This document shows positions 1 to 7,681 of a stretch of 29,676 bases of DNA, in pieces. The stretch's first letter is position 1; each line of letters starts with the position of its first letter. The notes under the pieces were generated by a model. It made no database searches. It was not told the DNA's origin and saw only the letters and a program-made list of their open reading frames with translations. The position numbers were made by a program, and so were the translations under genes. Source of the DNA: a virus; IMG/VR virus record IMGVR_UViG_3300027906_002511, positions 1-29,676 of that record; one strand, given 5' to 3'.

Positions 1-2
1 GT

Positions 3-161
3 GACTCCAACAATCTTTGGGTGGATAGGTATTTAGATTATGTTGCCCCATCCACTGTAAGACAAGGTTTTAATTATGTGGGGTCTGGAAAGAATCCATA
101 TGAATTGCAAAGAGGGTTTAATTATAATACCCACGAACCAATAGTAGACAACAGTTTTTAA
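3..161 (+). CDS. C-terminal end of an unidentified protein (5' truncated)
   Basis: An open frame enters from the left edge with its first full codon at position 3 and ends at TAA 159-161, giving 52 residues. It is rich in Asn, Tyr and Gly, with a repeated local pattern (QGFNY, then RGFNY). No start codon or domain is visible. The next gene follows after 26 nt with its own ribosome binding site. It may be the tail of a larger structural or metabolic protein, but I do not recognise it. Confidence 0.55.
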   Translation, partial: DSNNLWVDRYLDYVAPSTVRQGFNYVGSGKNPYELQRGFNYNTHEPIVDNSF

Positions 162-187
162 CATACCATGCAGATAAGGAAAATAAC

Positions 188-319
188 ATGGAAAACATTG
201 AAATGGAACATCAAGAACATCGTAATCGCTTTAATAGGAAAAAGGTCGATGATCAGAAGAAGGTGATTGAAGACCAGATCGAAAGGATTATGGAACTTTT
301 ATACAAGAAAGATGAATAG
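188..319 (+). CDS. Small charged protein, 43 aa
   Basis: The ATG at 188 is preceded by an AAGGA-type ribosome binding site at about 176-180. The product has 43 residues, is strongly charged (alternating Lys/Arg and Glu/Asp) and probably forms a helix or coiled coil over its second half (KKVIEDQIERIMELLYKK). Its stop at 317-319 overlaps the ATG of the next gene at 312, which supports translational coupling. No family recognised. Confidence 0.6.
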   Translation: MENIEMEHQEHRNRFNRKKVDDQKKVIEDQIERIMELLYKKDE

Positions 320-1571
320 TAAACCAGAAGCTTATCTTTATTTAATAACAATTACATTTTTAGATGGATTGATAAAATATTATTTGGGATGGCACAAATT
401 AGATAGAGGACTCTATGATGATGGATACTTACATTCCTCAAAAGATAAAGAATTAATAAAAGATTTCACTAACCCAGACAATGAGGTTACAAGAAAAATA
501 ATTGCAGAAGGTACAGAAGAAGATATGGCATATATGGAATATTCCAGACTTCAAAAGGCCGATGCAATAAGGAATCCGCTTTGGTACAACAAGTCTCATG
601 GTGGTGGGGTTAATTTAAAAAAACATGGGAATATAAAAATGATAGATGAACTATGGGAAGATATAAAGGCTAAGAAGTATTTACAGGATACTCAAAGAGA
701 TATGGACGATATACTTAAATGTAGAAGATGGCAAACTAGGTTAAAACCTCTCATTCCATCACATGTTCAAGCGATCACTGATAAAATCATTGCCCTAAAA
801 TGCAACATGTCTACATGGGAACCAATAATTTTCCTTGAAGATTTTGACGGGCCAGGTAAAGATTTGCTTTATCAAGGATGTCATACAACAGCAGCTGCAG
901 AGAAAACAAAAAGAGTAGGCTCAATTCCTCAGCAACTAATTCCAAAAAAAGTTTGGAGTAAACTAAGTGAGATGGAATTAAAAACTCTTTGTAAAAGATT
1001 AAATCCACAAATTGAAAAACCATCAGAACCAACATCACCAGATGAGGCTGCACAATGGATGGCAGACAACTGGGAAAAGAATGGTGTTTCTGTAGAAGCA
1101 GAATCAAACTTTGTTGAATTAGAAAAATGGGGATTTGAAAGATATACTATCAAAAGGTCTTTGATTCCAAAAGCAGAGAAACTAATTGCAAAATTAAGAG
1201 CAATCCCATCAGACCATATCCAAATTGATTATACTTCTGGAACAGATAAGAAACATTTAGATGGGTTGGTTGCTGATGCAAAACGAGGAAAAACACACTC
1301 TATGGCATTTTCTTCTTCATGGTTTAAGATGGATGAAGTTTTAGCCTTCCTTCTTAGAAATAAAAAGAAAAAGCAGAAAGATAGAATGAACTTTATTAAA
1401 TTTTATATACACCATACTGATGCTATAAACAAATCAAAATGGCAAAAAGAGTATGGTGCTAAAATTCATGAAGAATTAACAGAATTGAATGATTATGCAA
1501 AAGAAGAATACGCGGTTGAATTTGATATTGAAGAACTTGCATTCACAAGACCAAACCCTATTAAAATTTAA
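312..1571 (+). CDS. GIY-YIG-like nuclease domain joined to a ParB-like domain, 419 aa
   Basis: The first ~90 residues fit a divergent GIY-YIG nuclease fold: YLI at 10-12, then YLG at 24-26 inside KYYLGWHK, then GYLHSSKD, and a downstream Asn/Gly segment ending in SHGGG. Around residues 187-200 the motif YQGCHTTAAA, followed by SIPQQLIPKKVW, resembles the substrate-site helix and following strand of ParB/sulfiredoxin-like domains. The remainder is helical, Lys-rich and unassigned. The ATG at 312 is chosen over an in-frame TTG at 267 because it overlaps the upstream stop. GIY-YIG proteins in T4-like phages are often homing (Seg-type) endonucleases. A homing or DNA-processing role is inferred; there is no sign that it interrupts another gene. 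Confidence 0.6.
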   Translation: MNSKPEAYLYLITITFLDGLIKYYLGWHKLDRGLYDDGYLHSSKDKELIKDFTNPDNEVTRKIIAEGTEEDMAYMEYSRLQKADAIRNPLWYNKSHGGGVNLKKHGNIKMIDELWEDIKAKKYLQDTQRDMDDILKCRRWQTRLKPLIPSHVQAITDKIIALKCNMSTWEPIIFLEDFDGPGKDLLYQGCHTTAAAEKTKRVGSIPQQLIPKKVWSKLSEMELKTLCKRLNPQIEKPSEPTSPDEAAQWMADNWEKNGVSVEAESNFVELEKWGFERYTIKRSLIPKAEKLIAKLRAIPSDHIQIDYTSGTDKKHLDGLVADAKRGKTHSMAFSSSWFKMDEVLAFLLRNKKKKQKDRMNFIKFYIHHTDAINKSKWQKEYGAKIHEELTELNDYAKEEYAVEFDIEELAFTRPNPIKI

Positions 1572-1572
1572 C

Positions 1573-1600
1573 TTGACAGATAAGGAATCTGTAGTATACT
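1573..1600 (+). promoter_or_regulatory. Sigma70-type promoter with internal dyad (class I)
   Basis: TTGACA at 1573-1578, a 16-nt spacer and TATACT at 1595-1600. A perfect inverted repeat ACAGATaaggaATCTGT spans 1576-1592, overlapping the -35 element and filling the spacer. The predicted +1 at about 1607 lies on the next start codon at 1608. It should drive the DUF3310 gene and the sliding clamp. Confidence 0.85.
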
Positions 1601-1607
1601 GAATAGT

Positions 1608-1907
1608 ATGAATATAGAAATTAACTATAAATTTAATGAAGACAACCTTTTGGGTGAAATTAAAGATTATGTCGATGAAACTTATTCCCAACATTATGGT
1701 GGTGGTAAGTATCAAGCAACAGATATGATTCTTGATTCTGGACATGGGGAAGGCTTTGCAATCGGTAACATTATGAAGTACGCAATGAGGTATGGAAAAA
1801 AGGGTGGGAAGAATCGTCAAGATATTTTGAAGGTTGTTCACTATGCTTTGATCGCATTGCATAACCACGATGAAACTATAAATGAGGTAAATCATGAATC
1901 TAAGTAG
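1608..1907 (+). CDS. DUF3310-family protein, 99 aa
   Basis: Residues ~28-92 carry the DUF3310 signature common in phages: HYGGGKYQATDMI, then a Gly/His-containing turn, then the helix GNIMKYAMRYGKKGGKNR, then DILKVVHYALIAL. The function of this family is not established. The gene begins within about 1 nt of the predicted transcription start of the promoter at 1573-1600, so its mRNA is probably leaderless. Its 3' end overlaps the start of gp45 by 14 nt, and a GAGGT ribosome binding site for gp45 lies inside it. This points to co-expression with the replication clamp. Confidence 0.85.
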   Translation: MNIEINYKFNEDNLLGEIKDYVDETYSQHYGGGKYQATDMILDSGHGEGFAIGNIMKYAMRYGKKGGKNRQDILKVVHYALIALHNHDETINEVNHESK

Positions 1908-2559
1908 TGAAACTATTAACCTTTTACAAAACTTCGGTAGTATCAATTCTGGTATTACAGTAAAAGTTGGGAATGAATTGAAAACAATTAGTCCCATGAA
2001 GAATATATTTGGTAAGGCAACTATTGCTGAAGACTTTGATCGAGAGTTTTCAATTTATGACTTATCAGAATTTTTAGCAACCATATCATTATTTGATACA
2101 CCAACTTTCGATTTTGGTGACACTTCTGTGACTTTGAGTGGAGACTCTTCAAAAGCAGTTTATAATTATGCTGATTCAGCAATGATAATTTCTCCAGAGA
2201 AAGATATCACTATGCCAAATCCAGAAATTATATTTGAACTTGATAAAGAAACTCTTACAAAAATGGTCAAAAGTTCTGCCGTACTATCTCTTCCAGACTT
2301 AGTGTTAGAATCTGATGGAACAGATGTAACCTTAACAGTTAAAGATCGTAAAAACTCTTCAACTAATAAGTATGGAGTTAGAGTTGCTGATGGAGATAAC
2401 AGTGTATATTCAATGAATTTTAAGATAGAGAATCTTAAAGTTGTATCAGACGATTATACAGTTTATGTATCATCTAAAGGTATCTCACACTTTGTTGCAG
2501 TCAACAAGGGTGTTGAATACTTTATTGCTTTGGAACCAGATTCAAAGTATGGTGTCTAA
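1894..2559 (+). CDS. 45: DNA polymerase sliding clamp gp45
   Basis: Trimeric processivity clamp that encircles DNA, is loaded by gp44/gp62 and tethers gp43; in T4 it also activates late transcription. The 221-residue product (T4: 228) matches the gp45 family from its start (LSSETINLLQNFGSINSG) through the acidic clamp body (DFDREFSIYDLSEFL) to the C-terminal segment (YTVYVSSKGISHFVAVN, then YFIALEPDS). The start at 1894 has GAGGT about 8 nt upstream and overlaps the DUF3310 gene. Since the window holds T4-type late-promoter sequences, the late-transcription role may be conserved, but that is an inference. Confidence 0.95.
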   Translation: MNLSSETINLLQNFGSINSGITVKVGNELKTISPMKNIFGKATIAEDFDREFSIYDLSEFLATISLFDTPTFDFGDTSVTLSGDSSKAVYNYADSAMIISPEKDITMPNPEIIFELDKETLTKMVKSSAVLSLPDLVLESDGTDVTLTVKDRKNSSTNKYGVRVADGDNSVYSMNFKIENLKVVSDDYTVYVSSKGISHFVAVNKGVEYFIALEPDSKYGV

Positions 2560-2706
2560 GTCATATAAATATGACTGTAGATACTAAGACATTGGTATTA
2601 AGGGATTTGCAATCAACTCTCATATCTAGGGATTGCATTCGTGCCTGAAAGGTGGGTTTCAGACATTTTACTAATAATGGAGTCGTAAAGACTAGGAAAT
2701 TATATT
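2560..2706 (+). promoter_or_regulatory. Hairpin-rich gap between gp45 and gp44; possible late promoter and RegA site
   Basis: This 147-nt gap contains TATAAATA (2564-2571, the T4 late -10 consensus) inside a small dyad GTCATAtaaaTATGAC. A 7-bp inverted repeat TGCAATC...GATTGCA follows with a ~16-nt loop, then CTGAAAggtgggTTTCAG, then AGTCgtaaaGACT. It ends in AGGAAATTAT just before the gp44 ATG, which resembles my recollection of the T4 gene 44 RegA target. A 25-codon ORF (2571-2648) lacks a ribosome binding site. A structured leader controlling clamp-loader translation is the most economical reading. Confidence 0.45.
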
Positions 2707-3636
2707 ATGAAAGACTTTTTATGGGTAGAAGAATATAGACCTCGTACAATCGAGGATTGTGTTCTGCCCTCTCAAATCAAACAAACCTTTTTTGATCTAA
2801 AGGATGAAATTCCAAACATGATTTTATCTGGTTCTGCTGGAACTGGAAAAACTACTGTTGCAAGAGCATTGTGTGATCAAATAGGTGCAGATATGATGTT
2901 CATCAATGGATCAGAGGAATCTGGTATTGATGTACTCAGAACCAAGATCAAAAACTTTGCCAGCACTGTGTCGTTACAGGGTGGGAACAAAGTTGTAATT
3001 ATTGATGAAGCAGATTATCTAAATCCCCAATCAACTCAACCAGCCCTTCGTGGGTTCATCGAAGAATTTCACAAGAACTGTAGATTTATTCTTACTTGTA
3101 ATTACAAGAACAGAATCATACAACCTCTACATTCTCGATGTACTGTAATAGACTTTAAGATACCATCTGAGGAAAGACCAAGACTTGCAAGTGTATTTCT
3201 TGCTAGGATTATGACAATACTAACTGAGGAAGGTATCAAATTTAATGTGGAAGTATTACAGGAATTGGTACTCAAGTTCTTTCCAGACTTTCGTAGAACG
3301 ATAAACGAACTACAAAGATATTCTGTAAGTGGAGAAATCGATGTAGGTATTCTCACTAATGTTGCAGAAGAAAGTATGAGAGAATTATTGTCTCATGTTA
3401 AAACAAAAAGATTTACAGATATGAGAAAGTGGGTTGCACTGAATTCAGACAATGACCCAGTTATGTTATATCGTAAGTTATATGATACCTTGTATGATAC
3501 AGTTGATAAATCTAGTATCCCACAAGCAGTATTGATCATTGCAGATTATCAATATAAATCTGCTTTCGTAGCAGACCAAGAGGTGAATCTGGTCGCATGT
3601 TTAACTGAATTAATGATGGAGTGTAAATTCAAATGA
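2707..3636 (+). CDS. 44: Clamp loader large subunit gp44 (AAA+ ATPase)
   Basis: ATPase subunit that opens gp45 and loads it at primer-template junctions together with gp62. The 309 residues (T4: 319) begin with the family signature WVEEYRPRTIEDCVLP. Walker A is GSAGTGKTT at 42-50, Walker B is VVIIDEAD with D100/E101, sensor 1 is LTCNYKNRI, and the SRC arginine-finger motif follows. The C-terminal part is the helical collar domain. The ATG has a weak AGGA site. The gene ends in an ATGA overlap with the next small gene. Its usual partner gp62 is not adjacent but lies ~5 kb downstream. Confidence 0.96.
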   Translation: MKDFLWVEEYRPRTIEDCVLPSQIKQTFFDLKDEIPNMILSGSAGTGKTTVARALCDQIGADMMFINGSEESGIDVLRTKIKNFASTVSLQGGNKVVIIDEADYLNPQSTQPALRGFIEEFHKNCRFILTCNYKNRIIQPLHSRCTVIDFKIPSEERPRLASVFLARIMTILTEEGIKFNVEVLQELVLKFFPDFRRTINELQRYSVSGEIDVGILTNVAEESMRELLSHVKTKRFTDMRKWVALNSDNDPVMLYRKLYDTLYDTVDKSSIPQAVLIIADYQYKSAFVADQEVNLVACLTELMMECKFK

Positions 3637-3791
3637 AAACTATTAGGAACCAAACTACTGGGGTAATTGAAAGAGTAAAAGATAATGTTGCATCTGAAAG
3701 GGTAAAAGGTAAATCACAGGCTTCGTCATTATCTGGTGGTTGGAAATATTGTTCTAAGGAAGAATGGAAGAAGGAAGTTCGTGATGTCTGA
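3633..3791 (+). CDS. Small basic protein, 52 aa
   Basis: The ATG overlaps the gp44 stop codon (ATGA at 3633-3636), implying coupled translation. The product has 52 residues, with a Lys/Arg-rich N-terminal half and a C-terminal SGGWKYCSKEEWKKEVRD segment. It occupies the position that gp62 holds in T4 but shows no similarity to gp62, which is clearly present at 8670. Its stop overlaps the next start. No function can be assigned. Confidence 0.6.
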   Translation: MKTIRNQTTGVIERVKDNVASERVKGKSQASSLSGGWKYCSKEEWKKEVRDV

Positions 3792-3981
3792 TTGGGATTT
3801 ATTATATTATGTTTGTTTTATAGGGGTTGTCGTTGGTGCCTATATACATGGACATAAGTTAGGAATTAAACAAGGTGCAGCCACAATGTATGAACACATA
3901 TATTCACAAGGAACTAGAAAGAATGATGTAGTCATTGTTGAATTGGAATATGAGTCAAGGGCAAAAACCAAAGAATTTTAA
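3784..3981 (+). CDS. Small single-pass membrane protein, 65 aa
   Basis: Residues ~6-22 form one hydrophobic segment (LLYYVCFIGVVVGAYI) followed by GHKLGIKQGAATMYEHIY and a charged tail, so one membrane span is predicted. The ATG at 3784 is preferred over an upstream in-frame alternative at 3736 because it gives an 8-nt overlap with the preceding stop. Function unknown. Confidence 0.55.
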   Translation: MSDWDLLYYVCFIGVVVGAYIHGHKLGIKQGAATMYEHIYSQGTRKNDVVIVELEYESRAKTKEF

Positions 3982-3982
3982 T

Positions 3983-4744
3983 ATGAAGAAGTTAACTTTA
4001 GAAAATGATTTCAATATAAGAATGAATCTGGGTATTGACTATAAATCAATGACAGGATGGTGTGTTGAAAACGAAAATCATCCAGCACTATCCCATCAAG
4101 AGGATGGTATACAAGTACCAAACCAATTTAGTGATACTCTTAGATCATATGTAAGGGGTGCAACTGAGGGATCAAATCCAGATGAACATGATTGTATCGA
4201 TGATGAACAATCAAAAGAAATTCAATTCTACCAAACATATAATCCATTTACTTTTGGAATACCTTGTTTTGCAGACTTGTATTGGGCATTGAACAAGTTC
4301 TTTTATGAACATGATCAAGTCAAAGAGGCTGGAGAACCATATTACATACATGGGTGGTTTAATGTTTATCATTCAAAGGTGGGTGAAGAGGGTTACGATC
4401 ATATTCCGTGGCACAGGCATTTACATACTTTACATCCTCATATCTATCATGGATTTTATTGTGCAAATGTACAACCATCTGAAACTTGGTATCGATACTC
4501 TGCCCAATCACCAGAAGAAGATATCGTTAAGATTCCAGACTATGATGATATGTTAATCTTCTCTCAGAGTGGATATGAACATTGTTCATCTGCATGGAAG
4601 GGTGAAGTTCCACGAGTAACAGTTGCATTTGATATTATGCCAGAATCAGTCTATCTTGGACTCCAAGAGATAGGAGATTCAGATTATCATTGGAGTTTAG
4701 ATAGTAAACAATACCAAGCAATACCATTTCCATATTTACCATGA
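3983..4744 (+). CDS. Putative Fe(II)/2-oxoglutarate-type oxygenase, 253 aa
   Basis: The C-terminal half looks like a double-stranded beta-helix oxygenase: IPWHRHLH supplies H144-x-H146, then GYEHCSSAW gives a distal His (H200), then VPRVTVAFDI gives Arg211, 11 residues after the distal His as in the other oxygenases here. The first metal motif is HxH rather than the commoner HxD. The start is uncertain: ATG 3983 follows the upstream stop by 1 nt, while ATG 3950 would add 11 residues; neither has a good ribosome binding site. The gene ends in an ATGA overlap with the methyltransferase, so it may belong to the modification block. The substrate is unknown. Confidence 0.55.
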   Translation: MKKLTLENDFNIRMNLGIDYKSMTGWCVENENHPALSHQEDGIQVPNQFSDTLRSYVRGATEGSNPDEHDCIDDEQSKEIQFYQTYNPFTFGIPCFADLYWALNKFFYEHDQVKEAGEPYYIHGWFNVYHSKVGEEGYDHIPWHRHLHTLHPHIYHGFYCANVQPSETWYRYSAQSPEEDIVKIPDYDDMLIFSQSGYEHCSSAWKGEVPRVTVAFDIMPESVYLGLQEIGDSDYHWSLDSKQYQAIPFPYLP

Positions 4745-6006
4745 GATATTTTCAATACACATTAAAAGATTTAGAAACCAATTCTGCAAGGAAAGAATTT
4801 AATTACATTACATTCTTTGCTGGTGGTGGTGGAAGTTCTTGTGCATATAAACTCTCTGGTGGTGATGTGAGGTATATGAATGAATTTCAACAGGTACATG
4901 TTGATACTTATCTTGCAAACTTCCCAAATACAGTTCATGAATGTAAAGACATTAAACAAGTGACTGGTAAAGATATATTAGAAATGACTGGACTCAAGAA
5001 AGGTGAATTAGATATTATGGATGGTTCACCACCATGTCCACCATTCTCAGTTGCTGGAACTAAACGAGAAGGTTGGGGAAAAGAGAAAGTTGCATATGGA
5101 ATGAAACAACAAAACATAGAAGACCTTACATGGGAAATGATTAGGATTGCAGAAGAAGTAATGCCTAAAGTTATCGTATGTGAAAATGTAAAAGGTCTAT
5201 CAATGGACTATGCAAGAGATCATCTTATTAGGATGATAACAGATTTTGAAAAACTTGGGTACTCAGTGACTTGGAAAGTTATGAAAGGACATGAACATGG
5301 AGTACCTCAGAAAAGAGAAAGGGTATTCATGGTTGGTGTTCGTGATGATGTACTAGATGCAATTGGATTACCTTTTATGTGTTTAAGTGGATTGTTTCCA
5401 GAGGCAAGTGATGAAAGAATATCAATAGGTGAAGCAATAGATGATCTAATGCACGATGAAGAGAATATCTTTGTTGGTGCTGATCTTGAGACTGAAATGT
5501 TAAAATCATCTAAAGCACATTGGATAACTGGATTTGAAAAACATCCAGACCCAGACCTTGCACATTGTGGCCCATGTGAAGGATTAGACCCAGTTCTAAA
5601 AAGGAAATCTAATGCAGCCTATATATCTATAGGTGATGATATTGTTGGGCCATGGTTTCAAGAACAAGTCAAGAATGGTCATGTAAAACCAGAAGATGCA
5701 AAACATTCTTATTACATGTCAAGGATTGTTCCAAAAACTCTTCCAGCACATTCATTAACTGAACAGGGTTGTCAACCAAAGTTTATGGGTGGTAATCATT
5801 TTCATTACAATGGTAGGAGAATATACACACCAAGAGAAATGGTAAGGTTAATGACTCTACCAAACGATTATAAAATGACTGGAGACATTAACGAGAAAGG
5901 TGCAAGGATAGGTTTAATGGTTGCACCATTGTGTCTACATTATCTAGTAGAACAAATAAAAGAACAGGTATTAACGCCATGGAATTTACTGCAAGAAAAG
6001 ACTTAG
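4741..6006 (+). CDS. DNA (cytosine-C5) methyltransferase, 421 aa
   Basis: Transfers a methyl group from S-adenosylmethionine to C5 of cytosine in DNA. Motif I is TFFAGGGGSS, motif IV is GSPPCPPFSVAG with catalytic Cys99, motif VI is ENVKGL, motif VIII is QKRERVFMVGVR, and a motif IX/X-like C-terminus includes YTPREMVRLMTLP. The domain set appears complete. No restriction endonuclease lies next to it. The following gene is a TET/JBP-like dioxygenase overlapping by 28 nt, so the probable role is the first step of phage DNA hypermodification rather than a restriction partner. The start at 4741 overlaps the upstream stop. Confidence 0.93.
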   Translation: MRYFQYTLKDLETNSARKEFNYITFFAGGGGSSCAYKLSGGDVRYMNEFQQVHVDTYLANFPNTVHECKDIKQVTGKDILEMTGLKKGELDIMDGSPPCPPFSVAGTKREGWGKEKVAYGMKQQNIEDLTWEMIRIAEEVMPKVIVCENVKGLSMDYARDHLIRMITDFEKLGYSVTWKVMKGHEHGVPQKRERVFMVGVRDDVLDAIGLPFMCLSGLFPEASDERISIGEAIDDLMHDEENIFVGADLETEMLKSSKAHWITGFEKHPDPDLAHCGPCEGLDPVLKRKSNAAYISIGDDIVGPWFQEQVKNGHVKPEDAKHSYYMSRIVPKTLPAHSLTEQGCQPKFMGGNHFHYNGRRIYTPREMVRLMTLPNDYKMTGDINEKGARIGLMVAPLCLHYLVEQIKEQVLTPWNLLQEKT

Positions 6007-6980
6007 GTAAAAAAGAAACTCACGAAGGATTTAATGGTCAGTGGTTAGGGACATCTTCATATGATGATGTAGTTAGTTCTATAGGAGTTGATGAAGAGAT
6101 CATAAAGATTTATAAACCTTTTGCATCACTGGGAGAGAAACCTCTCCTTGCATGTATTGTTAAAGGTCTGTATAAGGGTGACACATATAAAGAAGTTAAA
6201 GATACTTTAATGTCTATCGATGATACTTCTACCATGAGAGCAAATGCATCAGGGCCTATCGACCATAAAGAAATGGAAGATAAGGGTTTGGTTGAAGGTA
6301 AAGATTACAAACTCAGAACAAAGAATTCCTATTATCCACTGAAAAAGAATGGACAGTGGAACATGATTGCAGAAGCAAATGCAATTCATTCAGTCTTTGC
6401 TGGTTATAAACGAGGTAGATTCACAGGTATGATAGGATTATCTAACTGGTGTGAGAAGAAATCTAATGTAGATAAGTGGGAAAAGATGAAAAAGATTGCA
6501 CAGGTTAATGAGATTGCACTTAAAAAAGGTTGTCCAGATATCTGGAAACTACAAAGAACATATGCAGATGAATGTATTGATGAACAATATCAATTAGGTG
6601 GAGCTCCAATTACAACTCTATCTGCAAACAAATATACTACTGGTGGAACTCAAAAGATGTCTGCACATGTAGATGGTAAAGATTTAGAATTTGGTATGAC
6701 TACAATGTGTGTTTTCAGAGAAGGTAATTTTGGTGGGGCATACTTATGTTTCCCAAGATATGGAATTGCCATTGAGGCAGATGATGGTGATGTGCTGATT
6801 GCAGATTCAAATGAGATACATGGAGTCACTCCTATCACTGGAGAAGGTATAAGGTTATCTTGTGTTGCATATTGTTCAACTGATGTTGCAACTAAAGGTA
6901 GAGGTGGTAAACCAGAAAAACCTATTGGTCAACATGCAAACAAAAAACAGAATAGAGGAACATTAGGAGACTTCTTATGA
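5979..6980 (+). CDS. TET/JBP-like Fe(II)/2OG dioxygenase, probable 5-methylcytosine hydroxylase
   Basis: The 333-residue product carries a TET/JBP-type oxygenase core: H230-V-D232 metal motif (SAHVDGKD), GGAYLCFPRYGIAI, GDVLIADSNEIHGV with the distal ligand H281, and R292 (IRLSCVAYC) for 2-oxoglutarate binding. The N-terminal ~190 residues are family-specific. The start ATG at 5979 is chosen because the longer reading (from 5931) extends deep into the methyltransferase without a ribosome binding site. Phage TETs oxidise 5mC to 5hmC, and the overlap with a C5-methyltransferase and downstream sugar enzymes fits that role. Oxidation state and sequence preference cannot be read from sequence. Confidence 0.85.
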   Translation: MEFTARKDLGKKETHEGFNGQWLGTSSYDDVVSSIGVDEEIIKIYKPFASLGEKPLLACIVKGLYKGDTYKEVKDTLMSIDDTSTMRANASGPIDHKEMEDKGLVEGKDYKLRTKNSYYPLKKNGQWNMIAEANAIHSVFAGYKRGRFTGMIGLSNWCEKKSNVDKWEKMKKIAQVNEIALKKGCPDIWKLQRTYADECIDEQYQLGGAPITTLSANKYTTGGTQKMSAHVDGKDLEFGMTTMCVFREGNFGGAYLCFPRYGIAIEADDGDVLIADSNEIHGVTPITGEGIRLSCVAYCSTDVATKGRGGKPEKPIGQHANKKQNRGTLGDFL

Positions 6981-7681
6981 AAATAGTAATTACAGGTTCT
7001 AGGGGATTTATAGGAACATACTTACTAAGTGCTTTAGATAAACATGAAATTGTAGAATGGGATAGAAAATTAGATAGGGATATAAAAAATTTCTACCTTG
7101 AAGGTGATGAAGATTTTGTTATTCATCTTGCTGGATTAATCTCACCAAGAGATTCTATTAATGAACCACATGATTACTGGTTGCAAAATGTAGAATACAG
7201 TAAAAAACTATTTGATGTATGTAAAGATGTTCCAATGGTTTATGCTTCAAGTGCAGCTGCAAAAGAATATTGGAGAAGTCCATATGGAACAACTAAAAAA
7301 GTTTTAGAAACACTTGCACATAAAGGTCATGTTGGATTAAGATTTGAAAGTATCTATGGTGATGGTGCATCAGACATAGGATTAATAACTAGAATCAAAA
7401 ATGGAACTATTAAGTATCATACAAATCATATAAGAGACTTTGTTCATATAGATGATATCATAAATTCTATCTTATTGTTTATAGAACAAGGAACACGAGA
7501 TAAACTACCATATTATGAAGTTGGAACTGGTAAAGAACATTTAGTTTCAGATGTAGTAAAACATTTCGGAGTAGATGTTCCAGAAAAAGAAGGGGACAAT
7601 ATTGAAATATTTCGTAGTGTTGCAGACACAACAGAAATAGAAAAGTTAGGTTGGAAAGCGGAGAAGAGTGTTTATGATTGA
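6977..7681 (+). CDS. NAD(P)-dependent epimerase/dehydratase (extended SDR), 234 aa
   Basis: Rossmann nucleotide-binding motif GSRGFIG at residues 7-13 (GxxGxxG), a VIHLAGLIS strand, catalytic-type SSAAA and Y103-x3-K107 (YGTTK), and HIRDFVHIDDI typical of sugar-nucleotide epimerases. It is shorter than most GalE-like enzymes (~310 aa). It overlaps the TET gene by 4 nt (ATGA) and the glycosyltransferase by 8 nt. The inferred job is to prepare a nucleotide sugar for the glycosyltransferase that follows; the substrate is not visible. Confidence 0.85.
   Translation: MKIVITGSRGFIGTYLLSALDKHEIVEWDRKLDRDIKNFYLEGDEDFVIHLAGLISPRDSINEPHDYWLQNVEYSKKLFDVCKDVPMVYASSAAAKEYWRSPYGTTKKVLETLAHKGHVGLRFESIYGDGASDIGLITRIKNGTIKYHTNHIRDFVHIDDIINSILLFIEQGTRDKLPYYEVGTGKEHLVSDVVKHFGVDVPEKEGDNIEIFRSVADTTEIEKLGWKAEKSVYD

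Noticed and set aside
1476-1997. Long minus-strand ORF over the 1.5-2.0 kb region
   Set aside because: It is antisense to DUF3310 and gp45, which are clearly real. All minus-strand frames in the window look like AT-rich shadows of + strand genes.
2571-2648. A 25-codon ORF between gp45 and gp44
   Set aside because: Its residues look protein-like, but there is no ribosome binding site and it overlaps the inverted repeats. It is kept only as part of the regulatory gap.
4741-6006. The methyltransferase as part of a restriction-modification system
   Set aside because: No restriction endonuclease gene lies nearby, and the adjoining TET and sugar enzymes give a better explanation.
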